Source: Caldithrix sp.
Lineage (GTDB): Bacteria; Zhuqueibacterota; Zhuqueibacteria; Thermofontimicrobiales; Sulfurfontimicrobiaceae
Direction: 5' to 3'
DNA: 61,669 nucleotides
NCBI GenBank assembly: GCA_020722815.1
Contig: DYKB01000039.1
Location: forward strand, 1 to 61,669
The notes beneath the pieces were generated by a model that had not been told where the DNA came from, ran no database searches, and saw only the letters and a list, made by a program, of their open reading frames with translations. Shown here in pieces: positions 19,509 through 28,298 of this stretch; the stretch's first letter is position 1; each line of letters starts with the position of its first letter. Both the position numbers and the translations under genes were made by a program.

Positions 19509-19599
19509 CTGTCATTGCGCGGCGTTTTTTGCCGAAGCAATCTCCTGATGTCGTGTGAGGGGATTGCTTCGTCGCCAAAAGCGCTCCTCGCGATGACAG
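19509..19599. repeat. Dispersed palindromic repeat family 2, copy 1
   Basis: A 91-base imperfect palindrome from CTGTCATTGCGCGGCG to CCTCGCGATGACAG, with inner GAAGCAATCTC and GGGATTGCTTCG arms. A second copy lies at 35425-35514. It occupies part of the 465-base gap 19196-19660, which otherwise holds only the divergent leaders of the genes at 19195 and 19661. Short reading frames across it are repeat-derived. Confidence 0.85.
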
Positions 19600-19660
19600 G
19601 ACGTAGCATTACCCTCATTTATTGAACGGATACCTTGAATAAAATATTAAGGAGTTTTCG

Positions 19661-21943
19661 ATGTACAAATTTTCTTCAACGATCTCGTTAATTTGCATCG
19701 TTTTGCAATTCACGACAATTTCTTTAAAAGCGATAGATCAAACGCAAGTGTATCGTTATCGAACCATCCTTGATTTTAATCAGGATTGGCTATTCGAACT
19801 GGACGACTGGGTGGGACTGAACAATGCTTCGCAACTTGACTGGAATGATAAAAACTGGCAGAAAATTCGTCTTCCACATTCCTGGAATGCAGATGATACT
19901 TTTGATGCTGTTCGCGGTTATTATCGTGGCTTTGGCTGGTACCGCAAACATTTTTGTATCGCTGAAACATTAAAGGGCAAAACAATTTATCTTCGATTCG
20001 GGGCAATTTATACCCATGCTGAAATTTACATAAATGGGATTTATTACGGACCGTTTGATACTGGCTACACCCCCATTGAAATCGATATTACCAAAATATT
20101 GAAATGGGGCGAAGAAAACCTAATCGCCATCCGGGTGAACAATATTCATCATGATGAAATCCCGCCGGGACGCTGGCGTATGGACTATAATTGCTATGGT
20201 GGCATTTATCGGGAAGTCGAGCTCATCGCGGTTTCACCTGTTCATCTGTTGGAAAATTCATTTTTTGTGACGACGCCGACTGTTAATCCAAAGCTTTCCG
20301 AATTGGCTGTTTACATCAATATTAAAAATAGTCTGGCACAAACTGCACTTGCGAAAGTCAATTGTCAACTTTTTGAGGAGGAGAAGCTGCTGGCTGAATT
20401 TAGTCAAAATATACGTGTGCCTGCCGGACTTTCCCTCGAAATAAAAGATTTGACGGCTAAATTGAAAAATGTCAGGCTCTGGTCACCAGATAATCCACAG
20501 TTGTATACGCTCCACCTGACACTTTATCTTGATGAAAAGCCAGTTGATGATTTATGGGCTCAAATTGGCTTTCGATCCTTTTACTTCGATTCCCGGAAAG
20601 GCTTTTTTTTGAATGGTGAACCGTTTAAATTACGTGGATTAAACCGACATCAATGCTATCCAGGGCTGGCAAATGCAGTTCCAGTTCGGCTTCAGATTGA
20701 AGATGCCAAAATATTAAAAGCATTGGGCGCCAATTTTGTCCGTTGTTCGCATTATCCGCAACATCCAGCCTTTCTAACTGCCTGTGATCAACTTGGATTA
20801 TTGGTTTACGAAGAAATTGCCTCCTGGCAACATATCGGGGGTGATACATTCATGCAAAATATGGATCAGATGCTGGCGGCAATGATTCGTCGGGATCGCA
20901 ATCATCCCTCCATTATCCTCTGGGGATTGATGAACGAAGGGCGTTCCGTGAAGATGTTCGAACAACTACAGGAAACCGCCAAACGTTTGGATTCCACCCG
21001 GCCAACCTGTTATGCCGAAAATCACCTGGACGTGGCGGTTCAATTGGGAACAGCGTTTATGCCGGATGTATTGGGATTGAATTATGAGATTGATACATAC
21101 AACGCATTTCATCAGGAATTCCCTCACTTGAAGTTACTTAATAGTGAATGCTCCAATCCTGACATCGCAATCTTTGGTGATTTTGAAAAAGAAATTCAGG
21201 GGGTTATGAAAATTAAAAATGATCTGGATTTAATGGAAAAGATGCCCTATTTAGGTGGTGTCTGCATCTGGAGCATGCATGATTATGGTTCGGAATATAA
21301 GCCAGTTTGGCCGATTCAAAAATCAGGTGCTGTGGATATTTATCGGCGATACAAGGAAGCGGCGTATTACCTGCAATCCCGTTGGCGGGAGGAGCCTTTT
21401 GTTCATATCGCTGGCCACTGGACCTGGCCAGGTGATGAAGGAAAGCTTAAAGATGTTTATATCTGGCATAATTGCGATAAAATCAGCCTCTATCTCAATG
21501 GAACGGAACTTAACATTCAACCAATAAAAGAATTTTGCTGGCAAATTCCTTATCAACCGGGTGAAATCAAAGTCATTGGCAAAAAAGGCAACTCATTGGT
21601 CACGCATCACGTCATAACGGCTGGTGAACCCGAAAAAATTGAACTCATTTCACGTGAGAATGAAATAAAAAGTGATGGTTTCGACACAATTCCAATCGAA
21701 GCCCGGATTCTGGATAAAAATAATGTTCTGGTACCCGCCAATGGCATAAAGGTTGATTTCGCGATTTCCGGACCTGGTAAATTAATCGGAATTGGAGGCG
21801 CCAAATTTGCACTGACGGCGAAAGGAAATGCCATGATACTGGTACAATCGACTTATGAAGGAGGACCGCTTTCTATTACCGTCAGTGGTGAAGGTTTAAT
21901 TTCGGGTAACTGTCAGATTATTTCGAAAGATAAGTTTCGTTAA
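19661..21943 (+). CDS. Glycoside hydrolase family 2 protein (beta-galactosidase/glucuronidase type)
   Basis: A 760-residue exported retaining glycosidase. Signal peptide about 1-25. A sugar-binding jelly-roll domain (about 40-185: RLPHSWNADD, GWYRKHF, LRFGAIYTHAEIYING) is followed by an Ig-like domain and the TIM barrel from about 310 (FFLNGEPFKLRGLNRHQ). The acid/base Glu is in NHPSIILWGLMNEG near 413-427 and the nucleophile probably in LLNSECS near 495. A C-terminal beta region from about 575 resembles the DUF4982/Ig modules of large GH2 enzymes. The substrate is a beta-linked galactoside, glucuronide or similar and cannot be fixed from sequence. AAGGAG precedes the ATG. The gene stands alone. 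Confidence 0.9.
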   Translation: MYKFSSTISLICIVLQFTTISLKAIDQTQVYRYRTILDFNQDWLFELDDWVGLNNASQLDWNDKNWQKIRLPHSWNADDTFDAVRGYYRGFGWYRKHFCIAETLKGKTIYLRFGAIYTHAEIYINGIYYGPFDTGYTPIEIDITKILKWGEENLIAIRVNNIHHDEIPPGRWRMDYNCYGGIYREVELIAVSPVHLLENSFFVTTPTVNPKLSELAVYINIKNSLAQTALAKVNCQLFEEEKLLAEFSQNIRVPAGLSLEIKDLTAKLKNVRLWSPDNPQLYTLHLTLYLDEKPVDDLWAQIGFRSFYFDSRKGFFLNGEPFKLRGLNRHQCYPGLANAVPVRLQIEDAKILKALGANFVRCSHYPQHPAFLTACDQLGLLVYEEIASWQHIGGDTFMQNMDQMLAAMIRRDRNHPSIILWGLMNEGRSVKMFEQLQETAKRLDSTRPTCYAENHLDVAVQLGTAFMPDVLGLNYEIDTYNAFHQEFPHLKLLNSECSNPDIAIFGDFEKEIQGVMKIKNDLDLMEKMPYLGGVCIWSMHDYGSEYKPVWPIQKSGAVDIYRRYKEAAYYLQSRWREEPFVHIAGHWTWPGDEGKLKDVYIWHNCDKISLYLNGTELNIQPIKEFCWQIPYQPGEIKVIGKKGNSLVTHHVITAGEPEKIELISRENEIKSDGFDTIPIEARILDKNNVLVPANGIKVDFAISGPGKLIGIGGAKFALTAKGNAMILVQSTYEGGPLSITVSGEGLISGNCQIISKDKFR

Positions 21944-22071
21944 TATCTGAAATTTTAAAATGATGCATTCTTTCTAATGACAATTGTGACCTTTGCGATT
22001 ATACCCGTTAATTGATGAAAATAATCAAATAACCTTGAAAATAAACAATGCCCGCCTAAAAAGCTCCAAAC

Positions 22072-23123
22072 CTACACAGCCATCCAACCGCGTTGCCGAA
22101 CCTGTGCTAATTTTTTATCACTTAAAATTTCCAATGCAATATTCACATCATCCACCATCTGGAAATCATACATACCGGCACAAATAAAATCAGCCCCGTT
22201 CTCAAAAGCATACCGGAAACCATCTTGTGGGTGAATAGCGCCAGCGGCCATTGTTTTAAATGCAACGACCGGTTCTTTGAGCTCACGCATGTAGGCAATA
22301 GTTTCTTCCGGATTGAAACAGTACTTATTATCATGCCATTCCGCATGTCGTGCTGACCAGTAATTCAGGTGATGCAATGTTTTCATCCAGAAATCAACTG
22401 TAAGTCCTGCATCGACACAGGCTTTGACAGTCTCAATTCGGTGCGCACCGATTCCAACCAACACATTATGGTCTTTAACAAGCTGAATTGCCTGGGCAAT
22501 GACATCCTGTTTGCCAAGCCTCATATAAAAATCAGCCGTTTCACCCTGGATATAGCAGGCAATTGCCCCATAATCGATGGCGCGTTTGATGCGATCCATA
22601 TATTCATTTACCGGCGCTGCACTGGGTTGGCCCTGGGCATCGTAATTTAACCCGGCGCAATCCGATATAAACTGAATTTTACCAATATCACGTTTCCAGT
22701 ACTCGTCGCTGATGGTACATAAGATTGGATTGGTCAGGAGTGTATTAATTCCGCATTTTTCTGCCAGCAATAACGTGGCAAAAATTTTATCTTTATTGTG
22801 ATAAGCTGTGACTAATTGGGATACATACATCAGATCCCGTGAATGGGCCCAACCGGAGAGTAAATTTCCGCCTATAATCAATCGACTAAAATCAAGATCC
22901 TTAAATGCATGGGAACCAGTGCGGTTTCTTCAACAGGAACCGCAATATCAACGGAAAAGTGGCGATAATACTCGCCTTTTAGTTTCAAAATCCGGCTTGA
23001 GTTGTTTTGGGATTGTTGCATCGATAATACTCCAGCTTCAGTTATGGTGTTTGAGAATAACCGGGTGCTTCGTAATCCGGTTCCGGCTATCGAAAGTTTT
23101 TCCAGAAATGTTCTGCGTTGCAT
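22072..23123 (-). pseudogene. Frameshifted exported TIM-barrel-like protein with twin-arginine-like leader
   Basis: Two reading frames together encode one protein of about 340 residues. The N-terminal 81-codon piece (22878-23123) starts MQRRTFLEKLSIAGTG, a Tat-like leader, and runs out of frame soon after ETALVP. The neighbouring frame continues immediately with HAFKDLDFSRLIIGGNLLSG and then the 269-residue remainder (22072-22881), so a one-base shift lies near 22905-22915. The main part has alternating strands and helices (GIGAHRIETVKACVDAGL, ENGADFICAGMYDFQ) consistent with an aldolase-like TIM barrel. I recall similar uncharacterised secreted proteins in Planctomycetes. Function unknown. 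A real mutation and a sequencing error are equally possible. Confidence 0.65.
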
Positions 23124-23438
23124 AGAGTGACCTTTGTAATAAATTTGCCTGTTCGTGAATTTGCTTGAAGAAATTTACTAAGGATTGTGAATAATTTCAA
23201 GTCAAATTTGTTCGCGTATGATATTATTACGTCTGCTTCGTAATTGTAAACAGAAGGTTTTGGATGATGGCTTATTTATTTTATTTTCAATGAGTTATCA
23301 ATTTTTTCTCATTTAATTGAAGGACTAAAAAAATGCTAATTTGGTTCATTCAAGTTTTTTGAGAAATAAATGGGCATGACGATTGGGGGCAATTTATAAA
23401 AAAATATATAATTGAACTTTTAATAAAATCAATTTTGT
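23124..23438. other. Intergenic region, 315 bases, nothing recognised
   Basis: AT-rich sequence with no reading frame, repeat or hairpin I can support. It separates the frameshifted TIM-barrel-like gene from the remnants of a nucleotidyltransferase gene. Confidence 0.4.
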
Positions 23439-23767
23439 TCAAAAAGTATTTTTCCCTTTTTTTTTAATATCACCTAAAAATTCTACAGTTGAAGCGGTTT
23501 TATATTCATCGGTTGAAAAAATTAGCGGTTCAATATCGATGTCGATTTTCCTTGGAATCGCCCGCGTTGACAATTGCAAATATTCGATTAGATTGTCACC
23601 ATTGACATCGGGGGAGAAAATCGCCAAATCTATGTCACTATTTTCATTTGCCCTTCCTTAAGCATAGGAACCGTATAAAATGACTTTTTCAATACGAAGT
23701 GTTTTTTTTTAAAATTTTCAACGTATTGTAATACAATTTTTTTTATTTCATCAAATTGCTTAACCAT
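23439..23767 (-). pseudogene. Decayed MNT-type nucleotidyltransferase (antitoxin of a HEPN-MNT pair)
   Basis: Read from an ATG at 23767, the gene begins MVKQFDEIKKIVLQYVENF, then shifts frame in a run of nine A near 23700-23712. The next frame gives LRIEKVILYGSYA, a TAA where Arg or Lys is normal, then GRANENSDIDLAIFSPDV. The GSYA and DIDLAIF motifs are the nucleotide-binding and metal sites of minimal nucleotidyltransferases. The ATG overlaps the end of the HEPN remnant by 23 bases, the usual arrangement of HEPN-MNT toxin-antitoxin pairs. With both a frameshift and a stop it is dead as read. Confidence 0.8.
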
Positions 23768-23990
23768 TGAAAAAGCTCTTTTGTTTGTTTTAGGTAATGA
23801 GTTGATACTTCTTTAGTATCGATTTTTGCCATTTTTGCCTTATAAGCCGGATAACGGGCAGCCACGCAAAATGGGGTTAAATCATCCAGAAAATTAATTT
23901 GATCAGTCCCCATCTGTTCATCAATACCAGCTAACTCCGCTAATCTTCGTAGATTATGACCGAAAAGCGGTGCAATTAATTTAAATTTTA
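23745..23990 (-). pseudogene. HEPN-domain protein, C-terminal remnant
   Basis: Minus-strand translation gives FKLIAPLFGHNLRRLAELAG and later FCVAARYPAYKAKMAK and ELFQWLSNLMK, then stop at 23745. This is the C-terminal part of a HEPN protein, the ribonuclease toxin of HEPN-MNT pairs. The N-terminal half, with the first helices, is missing: stop codons lie directly upstream and the sequence from 23991 to 24057 is an unrelated scrap. It overlaps the start of the nucleotidyltransferase remnant. Confidence 0.8.
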
Positions 23991-24057
23991 TTCATCCTGA
24001 TTGAATATTGTGGGAAAGGGATGATTTCCGGCAATCTCATCCAATACGTCATCTTAC

Positions 24058-24436
24058 TCACGTCACAAACTCCAAAAAATTTGTTCGATGAATCGTTTCA
24101 AAACTGGCATTGGTATATGTTTCAATCCAATCCTGAGGCGCACGGGATGACTTCTCCCCCCACTTGAATTCATATCCACAAAGTCTTCCGCCAAACTCTT
24201 CAACAAAATCGATCTCTTTGCGATCGTAGGTTCGCCAGAAATAGTAATTGGCATAATGTCGTTGAAGCGAGCGCGAGATCCTCTCCAGTTCCCATGAAAT
24301 ATTTACCGGCATAGCCCGATAGATATTTTTTTATTAAAGCAGTCTTTCCGGAACGCCTCAATCCATACAAAACGAAGACTTTGCCCAGTTTCAGATAATC
24401 TTCAATTTCCTTTTCATAGTATCGCTGATATCACAT
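24058..24436 (-). pseudogene. Remnant of a DUF4143-type AAA ATPase with internal deletion
   Basis: The upstream part encodes YYEKEIEDYLKLGKVFVLYG followed by LRRSGKTALIKKYL, a Walker A region; the ATG at 24436 is followed at once by TGA. About 100 bases on, in a different frame, comes the C-terminal nuclease-like end YYFWRTYDRKEIDFVEEFGG and GYEFKWGEKS, ending at 24058. The central ATPase and helical parts, some 250 residues in intact relatives, are missing. An intact relative of this broad ATPase class is at 28299-29465. It is certainly nonfunctional as read. Confidence 0.75.
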
Positions 24437-24453
24437 TGCTTCCCCTTTATGAT

Positions 24454-24513
24454 AAATTTGTCATATTAACTGTCTAAATTTTGTTAAATTTGACACATTA
24501 ACTATCCAAATTT
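24454..24513. repeat. Two imperfect 28-base direct repeats, operator-like
   Basis: The 28-base units at 24454-24481 and 24486-24513 share the frame AAATTTG-CA-ATTAACT-TC-AAATTT. Each is itself roughly palindromic (TTTGACA...TATCCAAA). They lie 18 bases upstream of the decayed ATPase ATG, where a repressor operator would be expected. Confidence 0.5.
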
Positions 24514-24568
24514 ATAATTTTTATTTATGAAATGCAAGGGAATTTATTAAGAAAGTCGGATATTTTTT

Positions 24569-24710
24569 GTAACCGTTCACAGGGTGGATCAAATCTGTCA
24601 TTTCCGCATGTTTTTGGCGGGAATCCACACTTTTTCAGACCAATGGATGCCCGACGAAAGCATTCGGGCATGACAGAAGCTATTATTTTATCATACCTGT
24701 GAGTGGATAC
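24569..24710 (-). repeat. Dispersed repeat family 1, copy in inverted orientation
   Basis: A 142-base element from GTAACCGTTCACAGGG to CCTGTGAGTGGATAC. Its reverse complement aligns along its length with the copy at 31134-31302: shared parts are CTTCTGTCATGCCCGAATGC, the CGGGCAT arm, GATTCCCGCC and AATGACAG. Terminal inverted repeats and internal hairpins give a MITE- or REP-like structure without coding capacity. The rest of the gap 24437-24859 is featureless apart from the direct repeats at 24454. Confidence 0.85.
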
Positions 24711-24859
24711 AATTTTTTTCGGATAAGATAGCCCTATTCCGCATGTTTATGTCTCGAAGTCTGCAAATTTGATGATTATGGGAGGATTCACACACCGTTT
24801 ACTGATTTATTAACTATAATTTTTTCAAAAGTATCTGCAATCTTTCTGATTAATGTATG

Positions 24860-25078
24860 TTAAGCCGCAATCTCCGAAATGAGCTCCGCGACCAAAGGTT
24901 TGTTGTTCGTTAAACGACTGAGCTGCATTATCGAAAAACCCAAAATATTTCCCTGCTCGTCAACGCGCTTCATGATTGCATCCTGGTCGGTCGCCTGCAT
25001 AAAGCCGGATTTTTCTGAAAAAAGAACTTCCAGAAAATCACCTTCCGGATCGTACCATATTTTTATTTTTTGGATCAT
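24860..25078 (-). CDS. DUF2283 domain protein
   Basis: A 72-residue protein. The start MIQKIKIWYDPEGDFLEVLF and the later GNILGFSIMQLSRL are characteristic of DUF2283, a family of small proteins often found beside toxin-like genes but of unproven function. No DUF4258 or other usual neighbour is present, so it may be an orphan. It stands alone between a repeat element and the STAND gene. The ribosome binding site is not obvious. Confidence 0.75.
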   Translation of the reverse strand: MIQKIKIWYDPEGDFLEVLFSEKSGFMQATDQDAIMKRVDEQGNILGFSIMQLSRLTNNKPLVAELISEIAA

Positions 25079-25240
25079 AATTGAATTTCACTTTTAACTA
25101 TTCAGTAAGTATTGTAATATCATCAAAACTGTTTTAGCAATGAAAAAAATCCATTTATTTCCTAACCTGAAAACAGAAAAAAAAGGATTTTACTCTTGGG
25201 TATGAATGATATTGAATTTCAGATTGCATAGATCCTATAG

Positions 25241-27357
25241 TCAATTTATACTTTCTTCCCAAATCTGAAATATTTCCTTTATTTCTTCCGTTTGATCCTT
25301 CATCCCTAATCGCTCATATATTTCTAAGGCCTCAATAGCAAACGACCGGAATCGTTTTAAATCACCCAATTCTTTACATACATCGGCCAAACCCCATTTA
25401 TTAAAAGCGATACCAATTTTGTTCCCTAATATTTGATTTCCTTCTAAAGCAAAATTAAATCTGTCCAATGCTTCCATGAAATTGTTACGAAGAAATGCCA
25501 CACTACCTAATTTAGCTGAGATAATTGCAATCCATATCGGATCATTAATTTCTCTCCACCAGTTCAATTGTTTTGTATATAATTTTTCTGCTTCATCAAG
25601 ATCGTTTTGTTTCCTTGCTACATCACCTAAATCAACATAAATATCATACACAGCCTCTCTATCTATTGGATTATTTGATGTCATTAAACATTGTTGATAG
25701 AAGTGTTTGGCTTCATCGAACTTCTTTTGACGTTCAGCAATCGCGCCTAATCCTCTTATTGCTGCGGCTTTTCCTCTTGTATCTTTTTCTTCGTCAAATA
25801 GCTTGAGTGCTGTTTGTGTCCATTCTTTCGCTTTCTCATAATTTGCTCTCTTTCTGTAAGTCCAACCAACCGAATTTAATGCAGCCCAGCCCGCAGATAC
25901 CTTATCATCAATTTGAATTCCTCCTTCAAAGACTTTTATTCCCAATTCTATTTGTTCGTCCCAATAGCCTTGAAAACTTAAAAAATAGCCAATTCTGGCT
26001 TCTAAATCAATAAATTGTCTCCATTTTTTTGATTCTAAACACCATTCCATTAAAAAAATAATATTTTCACGTTCCAACTCTAATCTACGAAAGCCTTCCC
26101 AATTTATATTATCGAATTGCTTTGTAAAATCTAAATAAAATTGTACCGTCTGTAATTTTACTTTTTTCGAGAATTCTGAATTCTCATTGAGTCGCCTATT
26201 GGCAAATGCCCTCGTCAACGGATGCACACTATACCTCCGCTTCGCAGTTTCCAACTCATCTGTCACTTCCACTAGCCACATCTGTACCAATTGCCCTAAT
26301 GCTTCATCTAGATCAAAATGGTGGACATCACTGGCAGCTTCAATAGCATCTCGGGACGTTGAAGAAGCAAAAATTGGCATCACCCTTAAAATTTTCCGGG
26401 CGTCTTCTGAAAGTAATGACCACGATCGGACAAATACCTCTTTAAAAATATCACCTTTAGCAGCGTGCAAGGCTGCAAGTACGGTGTCTAACGACTGACC
26501 TTTCTGCTTAATCTGACCAACTGACCATTTTATGGCTAACGGTGCTCCGCCTGTTGCCTGGTATAAGCGCAATAGAACTTGATCGTCCGCTTCCGCGACT
26601 GATTTTAATCCCAACCTTTGACCTTCGTTTCGTATAAGAACCAAAGCTTCATTCTGTTCTAAACCTTTAATGGACACCGCCCAGGCTTGTGGCAGTTTTT
26701 GTTCACGGCTAGTTATCAATACTTTACTCGGCTCTGGTATCTTCAACAAAAAGTCGCGGATTGTTTCATCGGTTATGGTTTCAAAATTATCTACAATTAA
26801 GAGGTAATGGTTGGTTTGTAATAATTTGCGTACGGATTCTCTTTTTTCTTCATAAGGCGGCTGGGCAATACCTGGCCAATCCAGGGTACGTGCAATGGCG
26901 TCCAGAATATCATTTAAATGCAACTCCCGATCTTTGGCCGATGTCCAGACGAAACCTTCAAACTTGGGGATATTGGTTTCAATTGGTTGACTTTCAGTGG
27001 ATTTAATTTCGCCTTTGCTGAACCGTAAACATTCATGAATTACTTCTAATGCTAATGATGTCTTGCCAATCCCACCAATGCCATCGATGCAAATCAGAAA
27101 ATAACGGGAGTTCAAAGCCTCTATTATTCGCTCGATTTCTTTTGTTCGGCCAATGAATTCCGTTCGGAAGGAAGGTTAGAGTATATTGGTGGCACCTTGG
27201 TTTCTGGTAATAAATTATTTGCTAAATTTATTGGCGGGGATTCCTTTTTTAATCGCTTTACAAAGAAATAGCTCAACAGGGCAATAATTCCAGCGGCAAG
27301 TAATCCACCGATGGCTTCTGGTAAGGAGTTGAGGAGAATTTCGATTATTTTTTTCAT
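25241..27357 (-). pseudogene. Membrane-anchored STAND (NB-ARC-like) NTPase with TPR repeats, split by a one-base frameshift
   Basis: The 77-codon 5' piece (27124-27357) has one transmembrane helix at about 15-35 (AIGGLLAAGIIALLSYFFV) and a Pro-rich linker ending SNLPS, then leaves frame. In the frame of the 624-codon main part the sequence before its first ATG reads RTEFIGRTKEIERIIEALN, the standard lead-in of NB-ARC domains, but no start codon serves it. One missing base near 27165 would join the pieces into about 705 residues. The main part has Walker A (GIGGIGKTSLA), Walker B (LLIVDNFE), the sensor KVLITSRE, a winged-helix region and TPR-like repeats from about residue 400 (AAIRGLGAIAERQKKFDEA). 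STAND NTPases are signalling or defence switches. The fusion is inferred; sequencing error is possible. Confidence 0.75.
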
Positions 27358-27484
27358 TGAATATCCTTATCTTAATTTCAAGACGCTTTAGCGTTTTTCC
27401 ATCTTTTAGCCTGCGAACGGAATTACTGGTTTGAGAAATTTCTCCGATGATTATCTCATTCACAACGAGCGGCTAACTGATATA

Positions 27485-27841
27485 TCAACGAATTCTTAAT
27501 CGCTTATTTTGATAAACACAAAAATGGCCTGCTATGTGTTCTTCATATTCGGTAAAGATATTTTTAATTACCTTAAGCTTTTCTTGACTTATCGCATCTT
27601 CCGAGCGGAGCAGTAAAACACCTGCATGGGACTTGCCTGAATAGTAAACTAATTCACCGAAATCTTTATCCATTGTTATGAGTAATCTTTTTTCGCGTGC
27701 TGCAATTTCAAGAATTTTATCGTCAGGCATTTTCGGATCAATATCACGCAAAGCCAGAACATCATAGCCAGCATTTTTAAGCCAGTTCTCTACTGCCTTA
27801 CCGACACCGACTTCAATTAATATTTTGAGCTTCTTGATCAT
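27485..27841 (-). CDS. DUF5615 PIN-like protein, probable toxin
   Basis: A 118-residue protein of the Mut7-C/PIN-like DUF5615 family: KILIEVGVGKAVENWLKNAG, then LRDIDPKMPDDKILEIA, LLITMDKDFGELVY and HAGVLLLRS. The family is predicted to be ribonuclease toxins paired with DUF433 proteins. The first acidic residue, normally Asp in LLIDEN, is Glu10 here, which may alter metal binding, while the DKDFG motif is intact. Its ATG overlaps the stop of the upstream DUF433 gene (27838-27841, ATGA), so translation is probably coupled. Confidence 0.85.
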   Translation of the reverse strand: MIKKLKILIEVGVGKAVENWLKNAGYDVLALRDIDPKMPDDKILEIAAREKRLLITMDKDFGELVYYSGKSHAGVLLLRSEDAISQEKLKVIKNIFTEYEEHIAGHFCVYQNKRLRIR

Positions 27842-28080
27842 GCTACCTCTAATGAATATACTCTTTCTTGAGCAACTATATCAGCAGCATAGGCAATAGC
27901 AGCTTGAATATCCGCCATCTCCAATTCAGGATAATCCTGCAACAGGTCCTCAATTGGTACTCCACTGGCAAGTGCTTTTAATATTTGTTCGACCGTGATC
28001 CTGAAACCACGTATGATTGGCTTGCCAAGCATTATTTTGGAATCGACCGTAATACGGGAAAGCAGAGATTGATTTTCCAT
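27838..28080 (-). CDS. DUF433 domain protein, probable antitoxin
   Basis: An 80-residue helix-turn-helix protein of the DUF433 family: RITVDSKIMLGKPIIRGFRI, then TVEQILKALASGVPIEDLLQ and YPELEMADIQAAIAYA. DUF433 proteins are predicted DNA-binding antitoxins for DUF5615 or other PIN-like toxins. It is the first gene of a two-gene unit overlapping the toxin gene by four bases. AGGAG at 28090-28094 precedes its ATG, and a 27-base palindrome directly upstream (28095-28121) is a candidate operator for its own product. Confidence 0.85.
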   Translation of the reverse strand: MENQSLLSRITVDSKIMLGKPIIRGFRITVEQILKALASGVPIEDLLQDYPELEMADIQAAIAYAADIVAQERVYSLEVA

Positions 28081-28094
28081 AATTAACTACTCCT

Positions 28095-28121
28095 GTAGGA
28101 CAAATTGACAATTTGTCCTAC
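28095..28121. promoter_or_regulatory. Perfect 27-base palindrome upstream of the DUF433/DUF5615 pair
   Basis: GTAGGACAAATTG and CAATTTGTCCTAC, 13 bases each, are exact inverted repeats around one A. It abuts the ribosome binding site of the antitoxin gene. It may be an autoregulatory operator; palindromes of this look also occur as dispersed intergenic repeats, which is the main alternative. Confidence 0.5.
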
Positions 28122-28298
28122 TCTTTTTCTTTCAAATTTAATGACAATAAATATTGTGAGTTTTTAACACGCGATCAAGTACTATTTGCTTTGAATATAG
28201 AGAAATATATTAAATTATTCAAGCAGAATTTAATTCAGGATGGTTATAATTATTCATCGTTTATCCTTTAAAAAAAAACACACAAATGCGCATTCTCG

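Noticed and set aside
19301..19625. Overlapping open frames of about 100 codons on both strands
   Set aside because: They run through the palindromic repeat at 19509-19599, have no ribosome binding site and no protein-family features.
24454..24513. CRISPR array
   Set aside because: Only two imperfect units with a four-base gap, no spacers and no cas genes.
27358..27484. Extra small gene upstream of the STAND anchor
   Set aside because: The only frame there overlaps the anchor piece in another frame and shows no recognisable features.
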